Positions 1-11,655 of a stretch of 64,000 nucleotides of DNA are shown one piece after another. The DNA is taken from assembly GCA_029449235.1 (NCBI GenBank), contig JANATG010000012.1:1550001-1614000 (forward strand), written 5' to 3'. The stretch comes from Linnemannia schmuckeri (Eukaryota > Mortierellomycota > Mortierellomycetes > Mortierellales > Mortierellaceae). The notes beneath the pieces were generated by a model. The model ran no database searches. It was not told the DNA's origin and saw nothing but the letters and a program-made list of their open reading frames with translations. Both the position numbers and the translations under genes were made by a program. Numbering within the stretch: the first letter of the stretch is position 1; each line of letters starts with the position of its first letter.

Positions 1-1643
1 GACATCTGAAGCGCCAACGCCTCGCACTCCCGCTTGCTGAAGCTGAATACGATTACCGGGTATAAGTTCTTGGCTTGAATCATCTTGATAATCTTGTAGA
101 TATCCGACGGGCCGTCTACAAAAACACATAACAATGTAGTTCTATTAGCATCATAGCAAATCTCAACCAATAAGTACTACTTGCTCTCAATACCAAGCTC
201 CGGATAAAGTCCGTACCTGTGGACATGTCCTTTTTGTCAGCGCCCTTGACCTTGTTATTGTGGTTGTTCGGTCCCGACTTTGATTTCTTGCCGTTCTTTG
301 GGTTGCCTTCTACGATCGCCGCCAGAGCCTGGTTAAAGTTGTCCTCGCGAAACTGTCCCTTCTCGTCCACTACTAGATAGATGCCTTCGCCTCCGCTGGG
401 GAAAAGGTAGTGTTGAAGTGGGGTTGGCCGGAAATCGGTGTAGACGACATGACATGGTTGCTCCTTGTTCTTGCACACCCACTCTGCAAACTCCATCGCA
501 TTGGGGATAGTCGCCGACAGGAAGACGTAATGACACTGTGCCGGCAACAGAATAATTGTCTCCTCCCATACAACTCCGCGCTCTAAAAGGTGTGCACGTG
601 TAGGATGATGCGGTTAAATGGTACCCTTCTCACGTCCCTCGCCTTGGAAGTTCACACAAATAAGTAAAAGGCTTACCTGCATCTTTCATGTAATGGATCT
701 CGTCAAAGATAACCCAGGCAACCTCACGCATCACCTCCGATCCTCGATAGAGCATCCCCCTCAGAATCTCTGTCGTCATGACCAGACATGATGCCGACGG
801 GTTGATGGTAACATCTCCCGTCATGAGTCCAACATCATTAAATTCCTCGACCAGTTCCCGATATTTTTGGTTGCTCAATGCCTTGATAGGACTCGTGTAG
901 ATGACTCGTTGTTTGTTCTGAAGACTTGTCGCGATCGCAAACTCTGCCACGACAGTCTTTCCTGCTGAGGTGTGAGCTGACACAAGGACTGACTCGCCAC
1001 GCTCGATCGAGTATGTTGCTAGTTTTTGGAAGGGGTCCAGAGTGAATGGGTATGTTTTTGCCGGCGGGTTCCTGGGTACGTGCTGCGAGATCGGTGTGTA
1101 GTTCCAATTGGGTGGAAGTGCGACTTGATGTCTAACCTAATTAGCGTGTCGCGAAAAGTATCTCCTTGTTAGTGAGTGATCTCTGGATTCCCTTTGAAGT
1201 AGGCATGTCAATCAATTCATAAAGTTGAAAAGTACCTGGTGACTGAGAATGACGTTTTCTCCTTCAGTGGCGGCCATCAATCCTGGTGCGTAAGCAACCT
1301 CGCGCTGCAAGTCCTCCTCAAAATCGTCGGTGATTGTTGGCACGATCTCTTTAGCCTGTACGAGCAGCCTTCCGGTATTGGTATCCATGTTAACATCTTC
1401 CTCTGACTGGTTCCTACTATGAGTAAGGTTGTTGGTGTGGTCTGGGTCTTGCATATGGACCTCCATATCGCGGATTTGTCTATCCGTGCGCTTTCCGTTT
1501 GTTGAAGGTGGAGGAGGAGGAGGCTGGGAAGCAGCATGCTGTCGGAGTGTTGTTGGCGGTGTTATGGATGAGGTGAGCTGTGAAAAGTCCTCGCGGTTAT
1601 CTTCGTCGAACACGTCGAACCCGTCTGTATCTCCTGAGAACAT
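1..1643 (-). CDS. MTR4: MTR4/DOB1-type exosome RNA helicase, 5' part (3' end off the window)
   Basis: DExH RNA helicase of the TRAMP/exosome pathway, which unwinds nuclear RNAs for 3'-5' decay and rRNA/snoRNA trimming. Exons on the minus strand are 1236–1643, 677–1136, 217–582 and 1–115. All three introns have GT–AG ends and the phases join. The start ATG at 1643 opens an acidic, low-complexity leader, as in MTR4 orthologs. Walker A (SAHTSAGKT) lies near residue 189 and DEIH begins at residue 281. The stretches TSPIKALSNQKYREL, LMTGDVTINP, MTTEILRGMLYRGSE, SATIPNAMEFAEW and RPTPLQHYLFP are the diagnostic Ski2/MTR4 signatures, and YPVIVFSFSKRECEAL at the left edge begins RecA-2. The RGVVWEETIILLP block and short linker fit MTR4 better than SKI2. 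The arch and C-terminal domains are outside the window. The gene is divergent from the zinc-finger gene, about 220 bp between start codons. Confidence 0.93.
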
Positions 1644-1860
1644 GGTTGTAATCGGGAGTGTTGCTGAATGTACCGAAGGAGGGTAATCCGTGTCGTTCTG
1701 AGGTAAAGAGCAAAAAGCGAGAAGACACCTTTTTCACCTGAACTCGAGCGGGTGTTTTGAAGGATGATTGTCCAGCGCAGTCACACATGTAACTTTCAGC
1801 TCGAAAAAAAAAGGTTAGTTGCAAAACTCAACTCTGTTCAGCGTCCTCCCTCAAGAATCA

Positions 1861-3952
1861 ATGTCGGCCATGACCCTGACACATGAATGCATCGCTGCCC
1901 TGCCAAGGGTTGAGAAGGGACTCCCACGAGACAGTATGAATTCACTCACCGCAACCATGGCGTACATGAAACAGCCGACTTTCTTCCTACGGCAAGCAAG
2001 ACCCCACTGTAACAACATTATTCTAATTTTGATATTTTTGATTTATAACATGTAGTCTTCGCGCCGATACCCACATACCCAGGACCCTATTCTCTGGATC
2101 TCGTTCTCGAATATTCACGTTTCAATGCTCAACCAATTGACCTCGCCTCAAAGCCAGCAGCCTCATCAACAGTGGCACCAGGAAACAACCGATCATTAGC
2201 AACTCAACAACAACGGACTCAGACACCTTCTCAGCAACAACAACAGAAGGGAGCAAATACAGACGGAAAGTTCAATTGCGCGCCTTGTAAGAAGTCTTTT
2301 GGAACGGAAGCAACCTGGAACAGCCATCAAATGAGCGCCAAACATATCGCAGCTGTCAAGGATGCAGAGAAAAAGAACAAGTCCAGCGGCGGTGGCGGTG
2401 GAGCAAAAGGTCAAGGCGGAGGACAGAAGGGTGGAAACAACAACAATGCGAGGGGCAGGCAACAAAAGTCACAAGACGCAGCAGTTGAGGACCAGGACAC
2501 ACCAGAGGTTACTGAGGCGCTAATGTCGTTTCGTAAGGTTGAGAAGATTGTGAAGGAGAACCCAAGCATGGCCGCTACTGTCCTCTGGAAGATCGCCAAA
2601 GGTATGAGTGCTACATGTGTTCGGCAGTATTACGAGGGTATACCTTTTAAAGTGGGGTTCTGACTTAATTGCCATTTCCTTCTTGTAGCGCTGTGGTCGT
2701 ATAGGCAGAGTCAGGAAACGGCCAAAGTGCTTGTTCTCTTGATCAGCATCCTCATGGAACTACAGGCGGATCCACCATCGGCACCAGGATCACTTTCACC
2801 AACGCAAATCGGTATGACTCTATACCTATCTCGACTATCGATGGCCAGGCTGATCGTATACCACTCTCAGTCACTCGCATTTCAATATTATCTGGATGCT
2901 ATTCAAGGACGGTGGCAGATCGACCCCAGCGACTTTCAGGGCCTGTGTGAGGTACGGCAACTCGAGTTGATGTCAATTGGTGGCTGTTTACAGCTGTCAT
3001 AATTTTTTACTGACTTTTATTATTACTTCACATACTTAGATGGTACATACGGCGTCAGCAGCCCAGCATCTCTACCGCTGCAAAGAATATCTCTCAACAC
3101 ACTCAAAGACAGAGAAGCTTATGTCACCGCCACCACCACCACCAGCTCAGATCAACGCCAATGAAGCACCCGCAAAAAAACCAGCAGATCCCAATCTCAA
3201 ACTGTTAACAGTCCTGAAAGAAAGCGCGAGCATGCTGAGCCAGACATTTTCAGGAGTCATTTCATCTGCAAGCAAGGACTCAACAATTGACGACCGTGTT
3301 ATTGGAGAGACTACGCTCACACTCTTCGCAATGGTTGCGGCGTTATCTGAAGCTAGCGAGGATTCTACGGGAACGATAGATGCACTCAGGAGTATGGCTG
3401 TGATATATAACAAGGGACTTCGACTTTCCTACTCGGCCGCCGCTTGTTTGATCCGATCTGCAGAGATTGTGTTCTCGACGAGTTCTTCGGGTGGACAGGA
3501 TAAGGAGCAGCAATGGGAGGAAGGAACTTGGGATCTATTCCAGGCTCTGCTGCTTGCCATGGAAACGGCAGACTTTGTCAGAATGCAGAAGGTGATCGTC
3601 ATGTTGGAGAGCCGTGACATCCTGACTTTCCAGGATGTAAAAGTATGTTATATGCCCTTCTCAGGTTGTTCTTGACAACTCAACGCACTCTCTGATGCCA
3701 CATTTGAAACTAACCTTGTTCACTGTTTTTGTTGCCATGTTTGACTTGTAGACTGTGGTAGAGGTGGCACAGGCGGTGATGTCGCAGGACAACGATTTTT
3801 TGCGCAATACGGCACCAAACAGTCTCGAATACTTGTTGCTATTACTTCAAGAACAAAAAGAAGCTGCACAATCTGAGCTATTGGTATATCGCCGGACCGG
3901 TCTACATGCCAGTATGGTCGCACTCGAGCGCGTACAACGCCTTGTATCATAA
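1861..3952 (+). CDS. C2H2 (U1/JAZ-type) zinc-finger protein with helical C-terminal region
   Basis: Five-exon model 1861–2008, 2056–2601, 2689–2951, 3040–3642, 3752–3952 gives about 586 residues, and all junction phases agree. The first intron is only 47 nt. One zinc finger of the dsRNA-binding JAZ/U1 type (CAPCKKSFGTEATWNSHQMSAKH) lies near residue 85 after a Gln-rich stretch. A Gly/Asn/Gln-rich linker follows, then about 420 mostly helical residues resembling TPR/HEAT-like packing, ending LERVQRLVS. Such a finger usually recognises RNA or acts in ribonucleoprotein assembly; no specific role can be assigned. The start is uncertain: in-frame ATGs exist at 1819, 1861 and 1966, and the region after the first intron (FAPIPTYPGPYSLDL) is clearly coding. 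The gene shares a 217-bp divergent promoter with MTR4 and ends 70 bp from the convergent RRM gene. Confidence 0.75.
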
Positions 3953-4022
3953 ACACTGCCTTTGACATAGAACATGGTTATTGTATGGTGAAATGCTGAT
4001 GATATTTTATTATTGGGCGGGT

Positions 4023-5208
4023 TTATGGTTTTGCGTCCAGAATGTCACCGACGAGTTCCGCGGCGAGCTTCTTGCTGTCGACCTTCGGGGTGACGGCAGG
4101 TTCTTGTTCCGATTCGTCTGCTTGTTTCGAGATTTGTTCTGCGCGCTCAATCTCGTTCGGGATGATCTTCCAGAGTTGAGCCATACCCTTCTTTTGGAGT
4201 GGTACGAAGTATGGTTTTGATGTTGAGGAAGGCGCGCCGTTGCTGTTGTTATCTGTAGAGGTTGTTGTCGTTGATAATTTTGTTGTTGTTGGTGGTGATG
4301 ATGGTAATGCTGAAACGAAGGTCGTCCCGTTCTCCTCGACGCTCGCTTGTTCCTTAACGTCCTTCTCCTCTTCCTTCTCTGCAACTATCCTGCTCTTCGC
4401 GTTCTCTGCCTCCTGCTGCTTTTTAGCGCGAAGTTCCTCCAGATTATTGAACCCCGAGAATCCCGTGTTCTTGAACTTGACAGGTTTCCGGTTGCGGTTG
4501 TTGTTCTCGGACCGAATCAGCTCAAAGTCCTTCATGCCGACACGGATGTATGCATCTGCCAGGGCCTTGTCTAGCGAGTCCTTGTTCTTGAATGTCAAAA
4601 ATCCGTATCCAAAGTACTTTCTCGTCTCTGGGCACTATTTCCATTTCGGAAAAAAAAAAAAAAGATAAATGCTAGGTTGGTTCGCTGGTTTCTTCGCCAA
4701 ACAAAAAAAGTAAAAATTGCATACACGTCCTAATGGTTTCATAAGCTCAAATTGCCCAGCGAAGAAGTCAACTTACCCTTGCAAACTGGTACTGTGTCAA
4801 GGGTCCATAGCTCGACTTGATATGGTTAATGAAAACCTGGGCCTCCTCCAGACTCCGCATCTTGTCCGGGCTTCGGAAGAAGATACGGTAAAGATCAGGG
4901 TCGCCGTTATATTCGCCCTTCCCCGCACGTGTAGATGCTGCTGAAGGGGAGTAGTTATTATCAAAGATATCATCGCTGTAGTCCTTGTCATCCTTGTTTT
5001 TGCGACTCCTGCGCTTGGTTGAGTACTGTCTGTTGTGGTCATTGGAGTTGCTGCCTTGGTTGGGGAGGAGGAGTGTTGAAAGGGCCCTGTGGCGGAGGCA
5101 GAGAGCTGATCCTGAGGGTGTGAGTGACATGACGGGTGTTACTGTTGCTGTCGTCCTTGTGGCAGTAATCGTTGCCCGAGAGAAGGCTTTCCGAAGAGCG
5201 GTGGCCAT
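4023..5208 (-). CDS. Mitochondrial RRM-like RNA-binding protein
   Basis: Two exons, 4777–5208 and 4023–4634, joined by a 142-nt phase-0 intron, give 347 residues. The N-terminus is basic, Ser/Thr/Ala/Arg-rich and free of acidic residues for about 45 positions (MATALRKAFSRATITATRT...), a strong mitochondrial presequence pattern. The region around LYRIFFRSP, AQVFINHIKSSYGPLTQYQF and KYFGYGFLTFKNKDSLDKAL reads as RNP2, helix 1, strand 2 and RNP1 of a divergent RRM, with the intron splitting the fold. The remainder is coiled-coil-prone, then Thr/Ser-rich, and ends in a conserved-looking tail (KKLAAELVGDILDAKP). It may serve mitochondrial mRNA translation or processing, which is an inference from fold and targeting only. 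The start ATG at 5208 is the only upstream Met consistent with the presequence. Confidence 0.72.
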
Positions 5209-5465
5209 GGTTTTTAGTGTTGAATGGATTCCTGAGCCGAGGTCGAGGCGGAGGTAAAGTGGGGAAATGGGTTTGACTTTGTGCTTCGTTCGGCCCTTTT
5301 TTGGTTCGCGGAAAGTTGATCAGTTTTTGAAGCATAAAAAAAGAGCAGTCACAACATAGGGGGGCAAAGCCACCCACTGAAAGGTCCTTCTTGCGCGCCT
5401 TGACTTCATTTTTTCATTCACACCTTCACACATTTACTGACTCTCAACACCGCTTTCAAGCAAGC

Positions 5466-8357
5466 ATGGACTCATCCTCAAGAGGCAGCAGCAGCAGCCA
5501 TCGGCGTGACCACGACAGAAAAGAAGCCAGAGACAAGGACAGAGATAAAGACAGAAAACATAGACACCATGACCGCTACCGCGACGACGACGACAACGAC
5601 CGTCACAAGAAACACAAGTCCTCCTCTTCGTCCTCAAAGTCACGCCACCATGACCGCGACGACGAAGACGACGACAAGCACAGTAGACGAAGCCACCACA
5701 AATCATCATCTTCAAGGCATGACAGAGATCGTGACAGAAGCTCACGGAGCCGCAAGGAGGACAAGGAGGACAAGGAGGACGTTGATATGGCTGAGGACGA
5801 CGATGATATGTGGGTCGAGAAGGAGGTTTCAGCGCCCGTGTCGAGTGCACCTGCCCTCACAGTCTCGGTAACATCAAAGCCAGAGCAAGAGTCGGGTACA
5901 AAGGACAATGTGGATGCAGACGTCGATGAGGAGACTGACAAGGGTCCCAAACGCGACAGCTGGATGACGGACGCTGGTGGCATGGATTTCGGACTCATGG
6001 GTGCATTGAAGGTCAAAAAGCCTAAGGAAGACAAACCCAACCCAGACAAGGTACATAACGACTCTTCTCGTATCCTCACAGGAAGTAAATGCCATTCAGT
6101 CGTGTTTTAAAGAGATTATTTACTTACTGTGAACCTTCGTCAACTTGTAGGTCTATATTAGCGAGCGCGAGCTCAACACTCACCTCAAGTCTGGACTTCA
6201 TGTTGATCAGTATCCCGTTCAAGGTATGTCAGGAGCCTCTTTGAGGATGGAATATGAACATATGATATGAAAAAGGGATAGCTAATGTGAAGGTCATTGA
6301 TTTGTCTATTCAATAGAAAAACCATCGTATACTATTGGAGACGCAGGATCCTCGTGGAGAATGACAAAGCTGAAGCGTGTCTTGGAGTCGGCGGAGGAGA
6401 GAGGTGTTGCACCTGAGATTGTCGGCGTCGAGCGATATGGGGTATGTCCTTGTTACTGTCGTTTAAGCGTATTTTGTACCGGTGATAAAAGTGCACATTG
6501 CCGCAGAGCCTAACATGTTTACACTTTTCCGCCTGAAGTCAATAGAAAAGTTCGACGAAGCTATGCATGAACGCAGGGAGTTGGATCGTAGGAGCGCAAA
6601 GAAGAAGGAACGCCGAGGTGACAGGAGGGACGATAGCAAAGACAGCATGGACAGTAGAGATAGTAGGGACAGTAGAAAAGAGGACAAACGACGTGATGAC
6701 AGCGACCATCGACGCGATAGAGACGACAAACCGCCAAGGAGTGGTCGTCTCTCAGAGTTCAGCTCAGCAGCATCTTCCCCCTTCCAGAGACCTATGGATG
6801 AGGAGGAGCGACTGGAGAAGGAGCTGGCTAGGCGGTTAAAGGACAAAGAGCGGGAGAAGGAGCAGGAGCGGAGATTCACGCCCATCCCTTCACCATTTGC
6901 GACTCATGTCTCCTCACCCATGCCAAACCATACAGCAGCGGAGCCTACCATGACGGCTGATCAATTGAACAAACTGAGAGCTAAGGCGATGCGTGCCAAG
7001 ATGATGGGGATGCCTGATGCTGATGCACTGGAGAAGGAGTTTGAGGAAGCGCAAAAGGCCGTTGCTGAGGCTGCATCAAAACCAGTACCAGCACCAGAGT
7101 CTAACAGAGTTGTAGTTGTCCAGACCATGGGCCGCGGAAGCGGGTCGTCTTCCCCAGCTCCATTGGGTGCTGGTAACGTGCCACCTAAGAAGAAAAAGAA
7201 GGAGGTGACACACGACAAGCAAGGAAATCGGATTGCCTATGATGGAGAGGAGAATGACCTGGATCTGCACGAGTTAGTACGTCGCGAGAAACTGGGCCTG
7301 GAAGACAGCATGGACAGGGAACTCGAACGCAGAATCACGCGGGATGCCGCCTTCCGGGTAAGTCTCTTACTCTGGTGTCAAGGCGCTGTTGATGGACGTT
7401 GCATAAGTTACTAACTGTGAGCTATGTGACATCAAACTATATAGGAGGACATTGATTATCTGGATGACAATGCTGACAGGATCGCGAGGACGGTCAAAAA
7501 GAACGATGCTCAGATCAAGAGCTCTGCAATCAACGACTACCGCAAGACTCAAACCGCGCTCGACAAATGTAACATGTGCTACAAAGATGATGGCAAGACT
7601 GCCCCTCAGATGGCCGTGGTTTCGATGGGCACACGCATCTATTTGGGCTTGCCATTGTACAAGGAGTTTTTACCTGGCCATTGTATGATTGTCCCCATCC
7701 AGCATGTTACCTCTACTCTGGAACTCGACGATGATGCCTGGGACGAGATCCGTAACTTTATGAAGTGTCTTATCCAGATGAATGCCGCTGAGGATAAGGC
7801 GGTTATATTTTCTGAGACTGTTATTAACCTCAAGTGGCAGAAGCATACTGTGATCGAGTGTATTCCTATCCCATGGCAGGCCGGTCAAGCCGCTCCTGGA
7901 TACTTTAAGGTACATTGTTGAGCTATATATCATGCTTGCTTGTTTCTGATGACTGACCAAAACAACTGCTAAGTATGCTGCCTATACTTTTTGCAACTTG
8001 TAGGAAGCGATTTTGAACTCGGACGAGGAATGGTCGCAACACAAGAAGCTGATCGAGACGGACGCAAAGGTGGCTGCGAACGGTGGGTTCCGAAGACGGT
8101 TGACCAGCAAGATGCCCTTTGTCCACGTCTGGCTCGGATCACCTGACAAGGGCTACGGTCACGTCATTGAGGATGCAGATCGGTTCGAGGACTATTTCGT
8201 CAAGGAGGTACTAGCATCTGTCTGTGAGATGGATTCGAGTCAGTGGCGGAGACGAGATAACAAGCGGATCCCACAAGCGGATAACCCGAGACGTGTTGAG
8301 GCGTTCAAGAAGACTTGGACTGCTTGGGATTGGACCCGTACTCTTGAAGGAAAGTAA
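5466..8357 (+). CDS. CWF19-like (CwfJ) spliceosome/debranching-associated protein
   Basis: Six exons: 5466–6050, 6151–6223, 6317–6441, 6539–7357, 7445–7909, 8004–8357, with all phases consistent, about 806 residues. The N-terminal 130 residues are an RS/RD-like, His/Asp/Ser-rich stretch typical of splicing factors. A conserved short block (SSWRMTKLKRVLESAEERG, then ERYGSIEKFDEAM) and a basic helical region follow. The C-terminal third contains CwfJ_C_1, with CNMCYKDD and the HIT-like GHCMIVPIQHV, and CwfJ_C_2 ending HVIEDADRFEDYF and KKTWTAWDWT. The CWF19/CWF19L2 family associates with late spliceosomes and aids lariat debranching (family knowledge). The ATG at 5466 follows a pyrimidine-rich leader and is the first Met of the acidic/basic repeat. 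Divergent from the mitochondrial RRM gene, 257 bp apart. Confidence 0.9.
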
Positions 8358-8462
8358 TGGCTGAGGTTTTTTTGTCGCCTTCTTTCTTTATTATTAAACA
8401 AGATATAGGTGTAAATGTAATGTAGGGAGAGTGTGCGTGGTATCGAGGGAGTAGAAGGAGCT

Positions 8463-11130
8463 TTATCTGTTGCGAGCCATGCTCTTGTTGGGTCGAGATG
8501 GTGGCGGTGACAGGGCGTGGATAGGAGATGTAGGCGACTGTGGTTGCTGCTGTTCTTGTTGCTGATGGTATTGCTGGAGTCTGGGGTCGGCATTGTACTC
8601 TGCTCTGCCACGACTGGTGTCGCTCGCAAACGTGGCGTTGGACTGGTTACTATTGTAAGCACTATTACTGCTCCTCTTGTTCTGTCGTGGAGAAACTGGT
8701 TCGCGGTAGGCATTACCGCTGGAGTTAGAGCTGTAGGTAGGCGGTGGGGTAGTCAGACTGACGGGAATGGCGTCCAGGTCTTCGCTGCTGTAGAATTGTC
8801 TCTGCGGTGATAGTGGAGATAAGGACCCTTCTCCTCCAATTACGGCAGGTCTTTGGAAAGGTGAACTGTGCGTGTTGATTCGGAGTTGAGATGTTGAGCG
8901 GTAGGCTGTTTTAATCGAGTAATCGTCTGTCGAAGGGTTGGCGGTGTCGGCGGTAGTGTTTATCCAAACGGAGGGCTTCCAGGGCTCAGGAGTAGAATTG
9001 CGGTATGTACCACCATTTTCAGGAGAAGCAAGGTTGTTGTTGTACTCGGCCTGGTTCTTGAGGATGGGACCGCCATTGTTGATCTTTTGGAAAGAAATTC
9101 TGCCCGTAGGAGTCAGGTTGGTCTGACTGCCGTAGGGGTTGTCGATATAGGTGAGGTCCTCGTCATAGAAGCCGTCGTTGAGTTTTTGGGTTGTCACTTT
9201 GAGATCGCGTCTGTATCGCTCTTGGCGGTGAGGACTAGGAGAAGCAGGAGCGGCAGCACTAAGAGGTGCAGCGGCAAGGGCGGAGGAAGGAGAGTTGTCC
9301 TTGTGAGTGCCAGATGAAGGTCCTTTGGCATACATCTTGTCATGACGCTCCTGAAAGATATCACCCATCATGATATTGCCGCCGTCGGCCCCTCGTCTAC
9401 CAACTAAGCGCTTCCTCAAATCATGCCACAACTCCAACTTGGATCCAAAAATGATCAAGATGACAATACCCGACAGCGCCGGCAACATATCTGAAAGCGC
9501 CGCCCACGCAAAGTTTGGTACAAACGGCGCTGCGATCTCGGCGCACATCTTCTGCGCAAACTCTCCAGCCTCTAAGAACTCATCCGGGGTCGGGTTGGCC
9601 ATGGAAAGACGTCTAGCTTTAACGGATATGATGGCCTGTTCAGCTAGACAGGCAACCCACTGTTGGAACCAGAGAGGGTTGAGGCCGACGGAGAGGAGCT
9701 TCTTGGCTTCGATGAAGTAGAAGAGCCAGTAGATCATGTCGATGACTAAGAGCCAGAGAGCAAAGAGACCGGGACGCCATTGTTGTTTGAGGAGCTGGGA
9801 GATGTCGCGGGCGGTTTGGAGGCGGCGTTGACGCGGAGTCATGATGGCAGGGTTGTTGTTTCCATTAGAGTTGTTGCCGTAGCTGCGGGAGTGAGAATTG
9901 CCGACTGAGCTCGATGAATTTGCCTGTACCGCCGTCTAATCCAACATGGTCCGCAAAAAAGACCAATTGTTAGCGAAAAAATCATTACAGTCGTAATGAA
10001 ACTAAGCAGCTCAAAGTTCTTTGCAAAAGTACCTTGATCATGAATCCGATGGTGCCCAAGTGCAACAAAGTAGCCACACAGACAACGACCGAGAGAGGAT
10101 AAAAGAAGAAGGCACTAGCGACATCAGGCCCAACAAAGCAGATAGATCCAAAGCCAGGGTTCATGATCTGCTTCTTGACAACGACAGGGATCACCAAAGC
10201 CAGGGGTAGGATGAAAGAGACGACCATGAGTTTTGAGAGCGATCCTTGGATAAGTGAGGACCGGTAGACTGTTAGGAGGTGCAAGTTCGCGATTAGGAGG
10301 AAGCCGAGGCAGAGCATGACCAATACCATATACTGCAGCAGCACGCCTAGTTTTTTTGCAGGTGAACCACAGGGGTGGAAAGCATATGTTAGCATATTCT
10401 CGTTGCACCAACTGCATGTTACACACATGCATAGACAGATTAATCAGGCACGGATAAACAACCCCCAACTACTTGTGTGTGTGTATTTACCTTGGACTCC
10501 ACAGAACCACGAATTGGTCATATCTGCAATCTCAAAAACATTCTTGCACAGCAACTTCTCCTTCTTGAACAACCATGCCGTCCCCAGGGCTTCCCAGGGG
10601 ACCATCAACATTGCAAACAACAACACAATTAAATGGGGGTGTCTGCGACGACCTGGGAGGATGAGGTAACAAATCGACAGGAACATGCACGCGGCGGCGG
10701 AGATGAACCGGACAACACTGGTGATGGTGTAGACGTTTTCGAGTTTGTGGGGTTCGTAAAATACTGAAGAGACCGGGCAGGGGAGGCAGCAGGGGCCGGT
10801 GCATCCGAGAGTGGTTAGGTTGTAGATGTTTGGGACCATTGGTGGAGGGCACCCTGATAATGAAGCGTTGGCAGAGCTGTTGTTTTCGTTGGAAGGGGAG
10901 GTTGTGGGAGCGGGGGTGGATGTGGGGAGGATGAAGTTGGCTGTTGCGATTGGTGAGGCGACTACGGCTGTGGATGAGGGTGATGAAGTTGTGGTGGTGA
11001 CTGTGGGGAGTACTGCTGAAGAAACGAGGGGGAAGGATGAGAGCGTTGTGAGGAGAAGGAGGGATGCGAGAGCGAGGAGGACTTGGTGTCTAGTTCGTCG
11101 TCGAGATTGTGAGTGGGATTTGTTGGTCAT
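8463..11130 (-). CDS. Frizzled/Smoothened-like seven-TM receptor, CRD-less (copy 1)
   Basis: Exons 10491–11130, 10033–10346 and 8463–9935 give about 808 residues; the phases (1, then 0) are identical in the paralog at 26,627–28,889. A signal peptide (residues about 15–39) is followed by a Thr/Ser-rich segment. A Cys-rich patch (CPPPMVPNIYNLTTLGCTGP, then CCLPCPVSSVFYEPHKLEN) precedes TM1 near 134–158 and TM2 near 166–188. The middle exon holds three more hydrophobic spans (VLVMLCLGFLLIANLHLLTV; FILPLALVIPVVV; FFFYPLSVVVCVATLLHLG). Exon 3 supplies TM6 and TM7 and then a 300-residue cytoplasmic tail of Ser/Asn/Pro repeats. The large extracellular Frizzled CRD is absent, as in Dictyostelium-type and fungal Frizzled/Smoothened-like sans-CRD proteins. 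It likely senses an external ligand at the plasma membrane; ligand and effector are unknown. Converges on the CWF19-like gene, 105 bp between stop codons. Confidence 0.8.
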
Positions 11131-11619
11131 GGTGAATTAAAAAGTGTGGAAAAAAGGAGAGGAGGCGAGTTGAGGCAACGAATGTGTACAGAAGAAAGGG
11201 AGGCAGGGAAGAGAATCAAAGAGAGAAGGTCGACAAAAGGGGACGCCGATTAAAAGAAAAATAAGAAAGGAGAAAAAAGAAAGGAAAAAAAATGAGAGGT
11301 GAGTAATGGATAAGAGAGACCCTGTCAAGGATACGAGGACAGAGACGAGGGGGAGGAATGCGGAGTGTCGCGAGAGTAGTCCTTCCATTTCCATACCCCA
11401 CGCCCAATTCCAATATGTCAATACAGCTAAACGATCGAAATGCGCAAACGCCTGTCCACCAACAACAAATATTCGTTGCTGTTCTCCTTTCCACACACCC
11501 TACCGTCCATTGAGTATTGCTCAGAACAGTTGTTTTCCACAACTAATCTTGCCTGTATGTGGACTGACACAGGCGAATATAGATTAAAGAAAGGAGAGGG
11601 GAAAGAGAAAAGAAAAAGG

Positions 11620-11655
<36 letters not shown>
